Shown: one piece after another, positions 22,158 through 32,312 of the stretch | Layout of the letters: the number at the start of each line of letters is the position of its first letter | Position numbering within the stretch: the first letter of the stretch is position 1 | DNA from: Actinernus sp. WN-2022 | Lineage: Eukaryota > Cnidaria > Anthozoa > Actiniaria > Actinernidae | Length of the DNA stretch: 64,000 bases | Assembly: GCA_030867875.1 (NCBI GenBank) | Contig: JAOWCC010000577.1 | Coordinates: forward strand, 145,940,344-146,004,343 | Direction of reading: 5' to 3' | Program-made: the position numbers and the translations under genes | The notes under the pieces: generated by a model | Databases searched by the model: none | Seen by the model: only the letters and a program-made list of their open reading frames with translations | Told to the model about the DNA's origin: nothing

Positions 22158-22335
22158 TATTATAATCCCTTTACGTTCCACGGGCACCCCGTGGACTTTT
22201 AGCGGGAGCTGTTATCCGAGTAATTTGCATACTGTTGTAGCTTCCCTTCGAAATAACAAACGTGCATTTAGAGTCATTTATCAATCGTTTGTATGGGGAA
22301 ATCCAAAAGAGAAAAGCAAAGTTCTTGGGTAAAAC

Positions 22336-22704
22336 GTGAAGCGAACCCTGGAACGAAAAAGTAAGGAAACCGGCGATAAGGAGGAATTCTGTAAAACGAG
22401 GATTGAGCTCGCGGACAGCGACAAAGGCTCGGGTTTCGAAGAACGTGCGAAAGGCAGCGAAGAACAACCTTCAACTTCAGGGTCAACTCCAAATATAAGC
22501 AGCGCTAGCAGGCTTAAACTGTCGTTTGGCTTACCAGGAACCAGCAAGTCATTTGAAGAGACTGAGGACGCGAGCAGCGATGAGTTCACATCGGAGTCTG
22601 ATTCAGATCCGAGTTTCACTCCTGGGCCGTTGTCAATCCTCGACTTCTCAATCGTGAGCTTGAGAGGATATCAACTTGTAGTTGTTGTGGAACTTTGGGA
22701 ATGA
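22336..22704 (+). CDS. Unrecognised Ser/Glu-rich ORF in the LINE A transposon
   Basis: 122 codons with a charged start (KRTLERKSKETGDKEEF) and a Ser/Asp/Glu-rich middle (EDASSDEFTSESDSDPSF). No domain recognised. A neighbouring frame starting near 22294 (MGKSKREKQSSWVKRE) overlaps it. It lies in the part of the 20415-23746 transposon absent from the 500-bp derivative, so it may be a remnant of the autonomous element's coding region or a captured exon. Confidence 0.3.
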   Translation: MKRTLERKSKETGDKEEFCKTRIELADSDKGSGFEERAKGSEEQPSTSGSTPNISSASRLKLSFGLPGTSKSFEETEDASSDEFTSESDSDPSFTPGPLSILDFSIVSLRGYQLVVVVELWE

Positions 22705-23748
22705 AACTTAACGGCTCTCGAACTGAGCGAAACTGTTGAATTGTTGTGAGAGCGAAAGGTTTCTTATGAAATATGACCTACCTTTCCCGCGAATTTCACT
22801 ACTGCTTTGAAGCTCCAGGGGTCCTTGCGTAGTCATTGGCTAGTTGGTTCGACGTGTTGACATTTGCTTTGATGAGGTGTGAAATGTTCACAAAACTTTA
22901 CACGCCAAATCTCCGACTAGGTTTTTCTTCGTATCCCCTCTCTTTGAATGAATTAATAGGGTATGCAGACTTGCCAGATTTTGATAAAACTCAGCTAAAA
23001 GACAGATAAGTTACTGACAAAGAAAAGGGTGTGAGCGTTTAACAATATTCAAAGTATTTTTCCTCGTAAGGTATCCCGCGTAATGTGACTCGGACATTAT
23101 TGAAGACTAAAACTTTAGGAATGAATTGCATTTGAATGAAGTAAAATATCAACAAATGCTCACACCCTTTTTTAGGCTGTCATGTGCTGATTGACATTGT
23201 GCAGTTGAATTGTTTTTATGCGTTAACCCGAACGCTGCTAATTCACTTTTATAAACCTTGTCAGTTTTGCGTTTGTTGGCTTAGCATTGCTTTACAATTA
23301 AATATTTTTTTAAACAAATCCATTCAGCGTATTCTGCACTTCATAAGCTTTACAGAGGTATATAGGTTTCTATAGTTTTCTTTAAAACAACGCGCGTACA
23401 AAATTATTAACGAGAGAGACCCGCGAAGGTATCCGGTAACCTTAATTTTCGCGATTTCACGAACTGAAACTTTGGCGAATTTATTCAAAACTTTTACGAC
23501 GATAATAGAACATTTATGTGATAAAATCATAAACGTCAATAGCTTCATTTTAATCACTGAAATGAGTGCAATGTGCACGAGACATGCGATACACGTCATA
23601 ATCGACCGTCAAACAGCATGATTGTGTGAAACTGACCAGATGGCGGAATTTCATATTGTACTCACTTTAATTTAGCGACGATTTAAATTTAGCGACGATT
23701 TAAATTTAGCGACACTTAATTGTCGCCAAAATTTCATGTAATAAGGTA

Positions 23749-25117
23749 ATTTGGCCAAAAAGTTTAGTAAAAACTCAAAACAGTTTCTCAAACACCTGAA
23801 AGGTGAATATATCGGATCTATGTTCCTAAAGAAAACAAGCCCCGATGAAATAAAGGATGTAATAGACAAAATGAAATCTAAAAGCAGCTGTGGAATTGAT
23901 GGAATTAGTTCTAAGTTGTTAAAACAGGTCTCGCATTTGATATGTAAACCTTTGTGCCATCTATTTAACCCGACGTTTAAAACGGGCATTATCCCTAATG
24001 ACTTAAAAATATCTTTAGTAACACCAGTATACAAGGCAGAAGACGAGAAAAAGTTCACAAATTACAGGCCAATATCAGTTCTTCCATGTTTCACAAAAAT
24101 CTTAGAAAAAATTATGTATAAACGTGTAATACAGTATATTGAAAAGCATAAAATACTCTACGACCATCAATAAGGGTTCCGTAAGAAAAGATCGACTAGC
24201 CTTGCCATAATTGAACTAGTAGACAAAATAACTAAAGCTATAGAAAATAACGAATATACTATAGGGATATTCTTAGACCTCTCAAAAGCGTTTGATACTG
24301 TAAATCATCAAATACTTCTAGATAAATTGTATTTTTATGGAATAAGAGGTATTTGCCATGAATGGTTTAAGAGTTACTTAACAAACAGAAAACAAATTGT
24401 TAAGTACAATAACTTTAATTCATCTGAGAGAATCATAAAATGCGGAGTCCCACAAGGAACAGTCCTAGGACCATTGCTTTTTCTTTTATATATCAATGAC
24501 ATCCATACATGCACATCAAAGGTATCCTTTATATTATTTGCTGATGATACTAATATTTTTGGTTCTGGGAAAGATCTCAGTCAACTAGAATCAATAATCA
24601 ATAAAGAACTTGATATTGTTCACAAATGGCTAAACGATAATCAACTCTCGTTAAACATTAAAAAACTAACTACATATTGTTTAAATCATATAAAAAAATT
24701 GAGAAAAGGAATGTGTCTCTTATTATCGATAAACAAACATTCAAAAGGTTGAGGAAACTAAATTTATTGGCATAATTATTGATCAACATTTAACATGGAA
24801 AAGACATATTGATTTTTTTTTTTCAAATGTCCAAAATTTCAGGAATCCTTTGTAAAGTACGATATTACATCAACAAACAACTGTTATTAACTTTGTATAA
24901 TACTCTTGTTTATCCTTACCTTTATTATGGAAACATCATATGGGCAAATAATTATAAAACAAGATTAAACAAAATTGTAGTGTTACAAAAGAAGATACTA
25001 CGGATAATCACATTCTCCTCATACACAGCATCATCATTTCCACTTTTTCAAAATCTAAAACTTTTACTGAGATGTTCATCAAATAAACATTTTTCAAATC
25101 AGTTCATTAATGTTTGA
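23749..25117 (+). pseudogene. LINE A ORF2, reverse transcriptase part
   Basis: The RT core is recognisable in order: GIDGISSKLL, NYRPISVLPC, GIFLDLSKAFDTVNH, KCGVPQGTVLGPLLF and the catalytic FADDTN (about 24537). A TAA at 24171-24173 interrupts the frame in DHQ*GFRKK. Further breaks follow after about 24690, after which RT thumb-like sequence (LYNTLVYPYLYYGNIIW) resumes. Inactive copy of CR1/L2/jockey type. Confidence 0.9.
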
Positions 25118-26053
25118 TCTACATAAAAATATATTGCCACCATATTTTGATGACTTAACAAATAAACAGATTCACAAACACAATACTAGGCAATCAAATA
25201 ATTTGCACACACAAAATAATAAGACCAATTATCGTTCAATTTTTCAACAAGAAACATAAGTATTAATGTATGGAATAAGATACCACCAAACATAAAGGAA
25301 TGTTATTCATACCCCATATTTAAAAGAAAACTAAAATCGCACCTGTTATCATCAACAAACCAATAGCGATCTAATATTATCATCAACAAACCAATAGCGA
25401 TCTAATATTATCATCAACAAACCAATAGTGATCTAATATTATCATCAACAAACCAATAGCGATCTAATATTCCATATTACAAATGTACTCACGGTTACAG
25501 TTACTATTTGCTGATAATTCAAATTTATAACACATTATTATGATAACCATTATTTTTTACGACACCTATTTCAAACGTGTACTTATTTGTATGAATACCA
25601 CCTGATATTACCACAATGTAAACTATATACATTTTAACTTTAAAGGGACTACTAGAAAAAGCCATTAAGGGTTTATTTAGTCTTCCTACGGCCATTACAA
25701 GCAAATAATAATATATTGTAAAAAAAAAAGTATATATACTGAGGTGAAATAAAACCAATACCAACTCCCATACAAACCTTGTTATACAGTCAGGAACTTG
25801 GGCGGCCTGTGATGAAACATGCATGTGACGACACGGGTTCAAGTTCAAGTTTATTAATTTACTCAACAACTACATATTGATAATGAGATGCAGGAATGGC
25901 GGTCGGACGTACTTTTGTTTGCTCCCAACTACTGACTGCTCCCAAACTCATTTACTGGAAGTCAGTTTGTAATTTGTAATTTCCACTACACTATAGTATT
26001 TCTCAAAAGTATACTGATCTAATCTGCTGATATAATATATTATCAACTGCATA

Positions 26054-26612
26054 ATGCCACCGAAATCTACAAAGGGGAAATCGACTGATAAGGCAATGAT
26101 GTCAGCCCAGGAAACCTTATTCAAATCAATGATCGACTCATTAGTGAACTCTACGATTAACCGTGTCGATAACCTAGTCATGGACGTCACAAACCTACGT
26201 GCCAGTCTAGAATACTCGCAAAAGGATATCGAGTCACATGGCGTAAATCTCGAAGCCAAAGATCAACTTCTGGCCAATATTTCGCAGGACATTGGAGAAA
26301 TTAAAAAATCGGTCTCGAAGTACAGCGAGAAGGCAACTTTCCTTGAAAACCAGAGTCGCAGAAACATTAGAATATCTGGTATCCCCGAATCTACCAGGAA
26401 AGAAACATGGGACGAAACTGAAACTAAGACCAAACGAATCTTGAAAGAGAAGCTTCGCCTAGACTCTGAGCCACAAATTGAAAGAGCGCACCGTCAGTAC
26501 AGGAAGCTCAACGAAACCTGATGGTACTCCCCGCCCCGGCCCTAAGACTGTCATGTGTAGGCTCTATGATTGGAAGGAGAAGGAACTAATACTCAAGTAA
26601 GCGAGAATTTTG
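26054..26612 (+). pseudogene. LINE C ORF1, N-terminal part (coiled coil and RRM-like)
   Basis: ATG at 26054. A Lys/Ser-rich start is followed by a heptad-rich coiled coil (about residues 40-105) and an ORF1p-type RRM region (ENQSRRNIRISGIPES, then PQIERAHR). A frameshift near 26515 moves the reading to KTVMCRLYDWKEKELILK, and a TAA follows before ARIL. Interrupted at 26613 by an insertion; the C-terminus is at 27810-27970. Confidence 0.8.
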
Positions 26613-27809
26613 GCTAAATTGCAGAATGCAGTGGCACTCTTGAAGCTCTTTAGAAATATATGGCTCCGTGGCTCCGTAGTTGCCCGCGCAGTTGTTTTAA
26701 GGAACTGAAATAGTACAGTACTTAACTGGATTAGCGATTGAAAGTCATTTGCTAATCTTAGCCAGAGTAGTTATAATTAGCTAAGTCTTACAACCTCCAT
26801 TTTGAATTTATTATCATCACAAAGTAGGAGAGCAGGGGACTAGGGAGACAAAGTTCATGGTTCCGTGCTCAGCTCCGCGGCTCCGTGGATGAACAAAACA
26901 CATAGGAATCCCATAATATAGTGTTTATTTTCCGTAATTTAATTTAATCAAATATTAAAATAACTCCATCACACCTCATTGTAACTTCGTCCCCTATACG
27001 ACGTCTTAGAAAAAAAAACTTTTTCATCCCAGTTTGTATAGCCATTATATAACCATTTATACTGACTTTTATACGTTTATTTGGTCATACATGTTGCTTC
27101 GTTCTACTGTGAACAGAGAGAATCGTTCACACCCAGACATCTCTCTCTAGCGCGTTGACGCGTGGACATCATACATGTTGCTTCGTTCTACTACTGTGAA
27201 CAGAGACTCATTCACACCCAGACATATCTCTCTAACGCGTCGAGGCGTTGACATCATACATTATACATTAGTGAGCACCTATTGGTGACGGTTAGGGTGT
27301 TTTTAAATGATGGGTTAGGGTTTGGATTAATCGATAAAGGCATCGTGTTTCGGAATCTATCATGAGTTTCACTGCGGAGCCACGGAGCCACGGAGCCACT
27401 CCAAATGTAACTTTGCACTGGTAGAGTATAGACAGGTATCGTGTTTGGAATCTATAAAGAGTTTCATTTTGGAGCCACGGAGCCGCGGAACCACTTCAAA
27501 CACAACCTTTCATTGGTAGGGTATAGACAAGCATCGTTTTTGGAATCTATAATGAGTTTCACTGTGGAGCCACGGAGCCGCGGAGCCACTTCAAATATAA
27601 CATTGCATTGGTAGGGTATAGACAAGCATCGTTTTTGGAATCTATAACGACTTTTAATAGTAATAGTGTTAGCGTTAATGTTAATGCTGGTTTAACTTAA
27701 GTTTAAGTGTTACTCAGCGTCGTTCATAGCTTGCTATGGTCTGCGGAACCACGGAGCTGGTGTTTTTTGGAATACCTTGAAAATTGACGTTGTATTCTTC
27801 AATCGCTCC
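26613..27809. mobile_element. 1.2-kb insertion in LINE C ORF1, 9-bp target duplication AGAATTTTG
   Basis: AGAATTTTG occurs at 26604-26612 and 27810-27818, and ORF1 resumes exactly after the second copy. The interior has a two-copy 90-bp direct repeat (27087-27260, CATACATGTTGCTTCGTTCT), three to four units of about 110 bp (27340-27650, GGAATCTAT then GGAGCCACGGAGCC) and GGCTCCGTGGCTCCG motifs at both ends. No long perfect TIR and no coding capacity. Confidence 0.75.
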
Positions 27810-27970
27810 AGAATTTTGAAGCCCGAAGGACTCTTCGTGCATGAAAACGTAGCGGCGGAGACTATACAGAAACGAAAGGACGAAAGGACTTATATCCCAA
27901 GTTAAGAGAAGCCAAGGGCCAAGGAAAGATTGCATATTTCGTGTTGGACAAACTCGTAATTAAAAATAGG
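27810..27970 (+). pseudogene. LINE C ORF1, C-terminal part
   Basis: Reads KPEGLFVHENVAAETIQKRK and, after a frame break, LREAKGQGKIAYFVLDKLVI. This pattern is the usual ORF1p C-terminal end (an HENV/NEDF-type motif, then an ARxxGKxAYLxYDKL-type motif). Confidence 0.75.
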
Positions 27971-28021
27971 CCCTCTACGTAATTTCTTCTATTATAGTAA
28001 GTACTCTATAATCTCATTTTA

Positions 28022-28270
28022 AATGAATTTACCTTTAGTTTGTAAATTTTGCGCGAAGTCAGTCAGGGAAAATCAAAGATATGCTCAATGTTCACACTGC
28101 CTTTGTTACTATCATGTTAAATGTACATGTCTTAATAATCTCTCTGACTGGAACCTAGCGCTAAAACTACCCTCTTAGCTGTGTTCAAATTGTTTAAAAT
28201 GTTCTTTTCCTTTCAACCATCTTGACGATGATTATTTCGACTACTGTACTTATGAGCTAGCCAATGGTTC
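28022..28270 (+). pseudogene. LINE C ORF2 start, PHD-like zinc finger
   Basis: ATG at 28022. Cys/His pairs in CKFCAKSV, CSHCLCYYHVKCTCL and LCSNCLKCSFPFNHLDDD give a PHD-like cross-brace pattern common before the endonuclease in invertebrate CR1/L2 elements. One TAG interrupts it just before LCSNC. Confidence 0.7.
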
Positions 28271-28404
28271 TCTAAATTATAATTACGACAGGTAATATCA
28301 ACTTTAAACTTTATTTAATAATCTTGATGTTAATTTAACTTTATTCCAGGACCTAGATCCTGATTTGAACTTCAATTGCCCTAAAACCTGCGATTACTTA
28401 CTCG

Positions 28405-28766
28405 TTGACCAGTTCAACAACTTGTCCAAATACCTCAGCTCCATACCCAGAGTCATCTTCACTTTCATTTATGCACTTAAATATTCGGAGTTTGTCGCGT
28501 AATTATGATAAATTGACTGATTTTTTGTCATGTTTGTTGTTCAAGTTCTCGTTTATTGGCTTTTCAAAAACTTGGTTAACCGAAAAATCCAGTCATGTTG
28601 ATATTCCTGGATATACATTTATACACCAAAATCGTGAAGATAAGTCTGGTGGTGGAGTGGCTATAAGTTGAATTTAGAATTCGTGAGGATTTAAATTACA
28701 AAAGCTCTGACTTATTTGAAGCTCTTTTTATTGAAATTCAGAATCCTCTCGGGAAAAACACAATTG
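28405..28766 (+). pseudogene. LINE C ORF2, endonuclease N-terminal part
   Basis: SFMHLNIRSLSRNYDKLTDF and FIGFSKTWLTE are the conserved first strands of an APE-type LINE endonuclease. An expected ETWL reads KTWL, so the usual catalytic Glu is replaced. A frame break follows at about 28672, then FEALFIEIQNPLGKNT up to the insertion at 28767. Confidence 0.85.
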
Positions 28767-31095
28767 GCCACTTTGGAAAAGAGTAGGGGATTGGGGCGAG
28801 GGTGGTCTCGTAAAGGCGCTTGGGATCATTACAGGGGACACGTATCGTACAGAATACAAACAAACACGGCGAATATCGCAATAAACTCATCGAATACAAG
28901 CAGAGAAAGTGAAATAAGCTTGAAAGACACTGTACCAGAAGTAAAGCTCAACAGAAGTGTCCAGGAAAGGGTTCATAAAAGCCAACTTATTAAAGCAGAG
29001 CAAAGAAGTGAAAACTACCGTGGAACGGGAGTTAGCAGAAGTAAAGCGAAGTTGTGTGGCCGATTGCTACGATGAATCCGCAACGATCCGAACACGTTAT
29101 GCTTTAGCCGATTCCTACATTTCCCATCATCATGGATTTGTCACTTTAAAGTATTAAATACTTTGTAACTTTAGTTATACAGGTCTTGTTCTGTTCATGG
29201 GATTGTAGGCCGTGAATAACTACTGACAAGAGAAACGTTGAACCACTTGATCTTGAAGTCTGCTAGGGTGACATGTATTTGTAGCGATTTACGAATACAT
29301 ACCAACTCCTTCCGGTGTCACAGCGATTTCGCCCCCCCAGTGAATTCGCCCCCCCGGGGCGAAATCGCTAGTGAATTCGCCCCCCCGGGGCGAGATCGCT
29401 AGTGAATTCGCCCTCCCCGGGGCGAGATCGCTAGTGAATTCGCCCCCCCCCTCAGTGAATTCGCCCCCCCTAGGGGGGGGCGAAATCGCTAGTGAATTGT
29501 ACTCATAGTTCTTATAGAAATCGCCCCGCCTCAGAAAATAGAGGCAGTACATGTTAACGCAATGAATACAAAGTTTTTTTTAATATAAATCTGAAGTCTT
29601 TTTTAAATAAAATTAAGTTTAAGACCTCTTTAGCTACTATTTCTACTACTGACTACAAAAATATGCGAGTCGGTAACACTCCTTTTCTTCGGAAGGTCAT
29701 TTCAAATTCTTTCCGAATTTGAGTTAATTACACTGCTAGAAACTTTCAAAACTTACCGCCGTTTTATCATTAGAGTAATAAGCTGTTTATCCAGAAAGGT
29801 CTTCCTAGTTTGAACTGATCTAATTACCAAATTAACAAGTGCCGTTAGCTCAATTGAATATAGAACAAAGCACTCAAGTCGATAACGCTCCTTTATTCGG
29901 CAAAGTTCTTTCAAAATAGATGGATCGATGCGAGCATTAGCTACTAGTTTTAGTATTATACGACTTGGCGGACCGTATGGTTTTCATAAAAATCATCAGG
30001 CTATTTGGCAGTTGTTTCCAAATATGAGCTCGATCCACTCGCTACAAGCTAAGGTAAGTTTTAAAACTTCCCGCCGTTTTCGATCTTAATTAGTTCATTA
30101 GCTTGTTTATTCAGAAGGTTTTCAATTGAAAATAGAACAAAGCACGCGAGTCGGTAAAACTTCCTTTATTCGGCAAAGTCTTTTCAAATTAGGCGGATTT
30201 ACGGGTTATCAAAACCACAATAATTACATCATCTACCTGTTGGCTTCAGGTAAGAAATACTAACAACTAATCATTCGAAGATTGACAAAGATTGTAGGTA
30301 GATTGCAGAATCCCTTGTCGAGTTTCTTGTTGCACAGCTCGCGCGAATGAAAATTGCAGCATTTACCGTAGCTTACCAACACGAATTTTGTCAAAGAAAA
30401 ACGAAGCGTGAATTTTAAAATAGAATTGAATTGAATGCCTTACACATTACTGATAGCTTTTTGCATTACTATTCTCCACGTCCAATACATTACAGTAATA
30501 ATAATAAGGAAAACATATGTATTTATAACCTTTTAAAAGGTTGGAGGGGAGGGGGGGCGAAATCGCTAGAGGGGGGCGAGGAAGGGGGTGCGAATTCACT
30601 AGCGATTTCGCCCCCCGGGGGGCGAATTCACGGGGGGGCGAAATCGCTGGTACACCGGCTCTTCACCCTACAATCCCAAGAACAGAACAGGGCCTGTTTA
30701 AAGTTACAAAGTACAACTTTAAAATCATAAATCCATGATGGGAAACGTAGGAATCGGCTATTAAAAGCATAACGTGTTCGGATCGTAGCATAATTCGGTC
30801 ACACAGCTTCGCTTTACTTCTGCTAACTCCGTTCTGCGGTAGTTTTCACTTCTTTGCTCTGCTTTAATAAGTTGATTTTTATGAACCCACATTTCTGGAC
30901 ACTTCTGTTGAGCTTTACTTCTGGTGCAGTGCCTTTTTTAAAGTTTATTTCACTTTCTGTGCTTATATTCGATGAGTAAATTGCGATATTCGCCGTGTTT
31001 GTTTGTATTCTGTACGATGCGTGTCCCCTGTAACGATCCCAAGCGCCTTTGCGAGACCACCCTCGCCCCAATCCCCTACTCTTTTCCAAAGTGGC
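28767..31095. mobile_element. 2.3-kb long-TIR DNA transposon inserted in the LINE C endonuclease
   Basis: TIRs of about 400-700 bp begin GCCACTTTGGAAAAGAGTAG on both sides. The endonuclease reads straight through when it is removed (KNT then IAGVVYRPP). The target duplication is short and partly mutated (AATTG on both sides). The inner part of each arm holds GC-rich tandem units around GAATTCGCCCCCC and CGAAATCGCTAGTG (29330-29500 and 30545-30650). The middle has three diverged direct repeats (about 29650, 29870, 30145; motif TTATTCGGCAAAGT). No transposase recognised. Confidence 0.82.
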
Positions 31096-31255
31096 AAATT
31101 GCCGGTGTAGTTTATAGACCTCCTAACAATAATTCAGATGCCTTTCTTGTGAAATACAATGAAATAATTTCCAACATTTCTAAAGAAAACAAACTTACTT
31201 ACATAATGGGAGATTTCAATCTAAATCTCCTTAACCGTGACAGCCACTTTGCATG
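31096..31255 (+). pseudogene. LINE C ORF2, endonuclease middle part
   Basis: Reads IAGVVYRPPNNNSDAF and YIMGDFNLNLLNRDSH, with the YRPP and GDFN endonuclease motifs. Ends at the next insertion. Confidence 0.85.
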
Positions 31256-31797
31256 CAAGGGCACCCAACGAAGTTTTCGGTTAAAAATCTGTTCGGGAGA
31301 GTATAAAGTTAGCCTAAAACTTTCGGATTTGAAAAAATTGTTCCTAGAAAATTGGTTTTTGAAATACTGGCTAGAAAATTTGTTTTCAATCCCTAAAAAA
31401 TTATAGAAGAAAAGGGAGACTAAAAGGTTTCCCCTAAAATATTCGTACGTCCCAATTCGTTTGATCAATAGAGTCAGAACAACACATTTTCTTTCCCTAA
31501 GAATTACCTAAAGGAAAAAAGAATCTCTAAAAAATTCGTACCTCCACAAAACTTTGCAACATGAAGTTACTTGGGCTAGAAAATTCTTTTTTCTGTTCTA
31601 GACTACTAACAAATTCGTAGGCCGGAAATATTTTGCCATAGAATTTTCGGTTGACGCGATTTCCACCTAGAAAATCCGAACAGCTAATAGCTTTCTAGAA
31701 TACGTCAAAAGACATAGTAGGCGCCTTAAAATGGCTAGATAAGCTGCAGACAACTGGTTTCAAACGAATTTCAAAAAGTACTCGTTGGGTGCCCTTG
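31256..31797. mobile_element. 542-bp MITE in the LINE C endonuclease
   Basis: Ends are CAAGGGCACCCAACGA and TCGTTGGGTGCCCTTG. Same terminal motif as 13264-13624. Subterminal CTAGAAAATTNGTTTTT-like motifs repeat. No coding capacity, and no clear target duplication. Confidence 0.8.
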
Positions 31798-31872
31798 ACT
31801 CTGTTACGGGTGAATTCCTTTTGCCATTAATTACAAGACCCTCGAGAATAACCACTAACTCTGCAACACTAA
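31798..31872 (+). pseudogene. LINE C ORF2, endonuclease fragment
   Basis: DSVTGEFLLPLITRPSRITT and NSATL match the endonuclease segment LTSSGFIPLITKPTRITRST of LINE A. Continues after the Harbinger insertion at 35032. Confidence 0.85.
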
Positions 31873-32145
31873 GGCCGTGGTCACACTTGCGCTACGCAAA
31901 GTAATACGTTCGTTGTTACTATAGAAATAGCGTACTCTGCCCGCGCTAGCATGTGTGACCTTCAAAATGAAGCAAACGTACGCTCTCTGTAACTATACAA
32001 AACTTCTATTGCGCCGACGTGCGCTAGCAACTCCAGTACAACCACTCTAGAAGCGAGCTATGCAAACAAATTTGACAGAGCTGTCATAATGATTGTCAGG
32101 TTGTCAGACTCCTTATGCAAATTTTAGTCAGAATTGAACTTCATG

Positions 32146-32307
32146 CCGCGCTGTTTCGTACAATCCGTAGAAAAGTCTCCTTCGTCATGCGGAAATGTCG
32201 TTTCCAGTATACCACCATTCCATTGTGGTTTAACAAGGCTTCAAACCACATTTGTGGTCTCGGGATTGTCCAAAACCGTATTCCCGCCTGTCCCATTTCA
32301 TTGCCCG
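32146..32307 (-). pseudogene. PIF/Harbinger transposase remnant
   Basis: Open minus-strand stretch with IPRPQMWFEALLNHNG and KRHFRMTKETFLRIVRN, ending at a TGA after NSAA. It is the N-terminal region of a Harbinger nuclease-transposase. The DDE core is missing. The upstream part of the gene is at 34784-34854, separated by LINE G and a MITE. Confidence 0.65.
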
Positions 32308-32312
32308 CCAAA

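Larger units (their letters stand above)
20415..23746. mobile_element. TA-target DNA transposon inserted in LINE A (3.3 kb incl. a nested element)
   Basis: Ends are CCTTATTACATGAAATTTTG and the inverse; TA is duplicated at 20413-20414 and 23747-23748. Subterminal repeats around TTTAGCGACGATTTAAA are present. A 500-bp deletion derivative sits at 37328-37827 and shares inner sequence from the right part of this copy (for example TTTGGCGAATTTATTCAAAA). The foldback 20564-22157 is nested in it. The interior ORF at 22336-22704 may belong to the element. Confidence 0.85.
19547..25762 (+). mobile_element. LINE A, 5'-truncated CR1/L2-type retrotransposon with 20-bp target duplication
   Basis: Flanked by AACTCCCATACAAACCTTGT at 19527-19546 and 25763-25782. 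It starts inside the endonuclease domain and ends in a 3' tail with four 31-bp direct repeats (25347-25470, ATCATCAACAAACCAATAGC). ORF2 is split by the DNA transposon at 20415-23746. Removing that insert and one TA copy rejoins the coding sequence at a Gly-Pro codon pair. Very AT-rich compared with LINE G. Confidence 0.9.
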
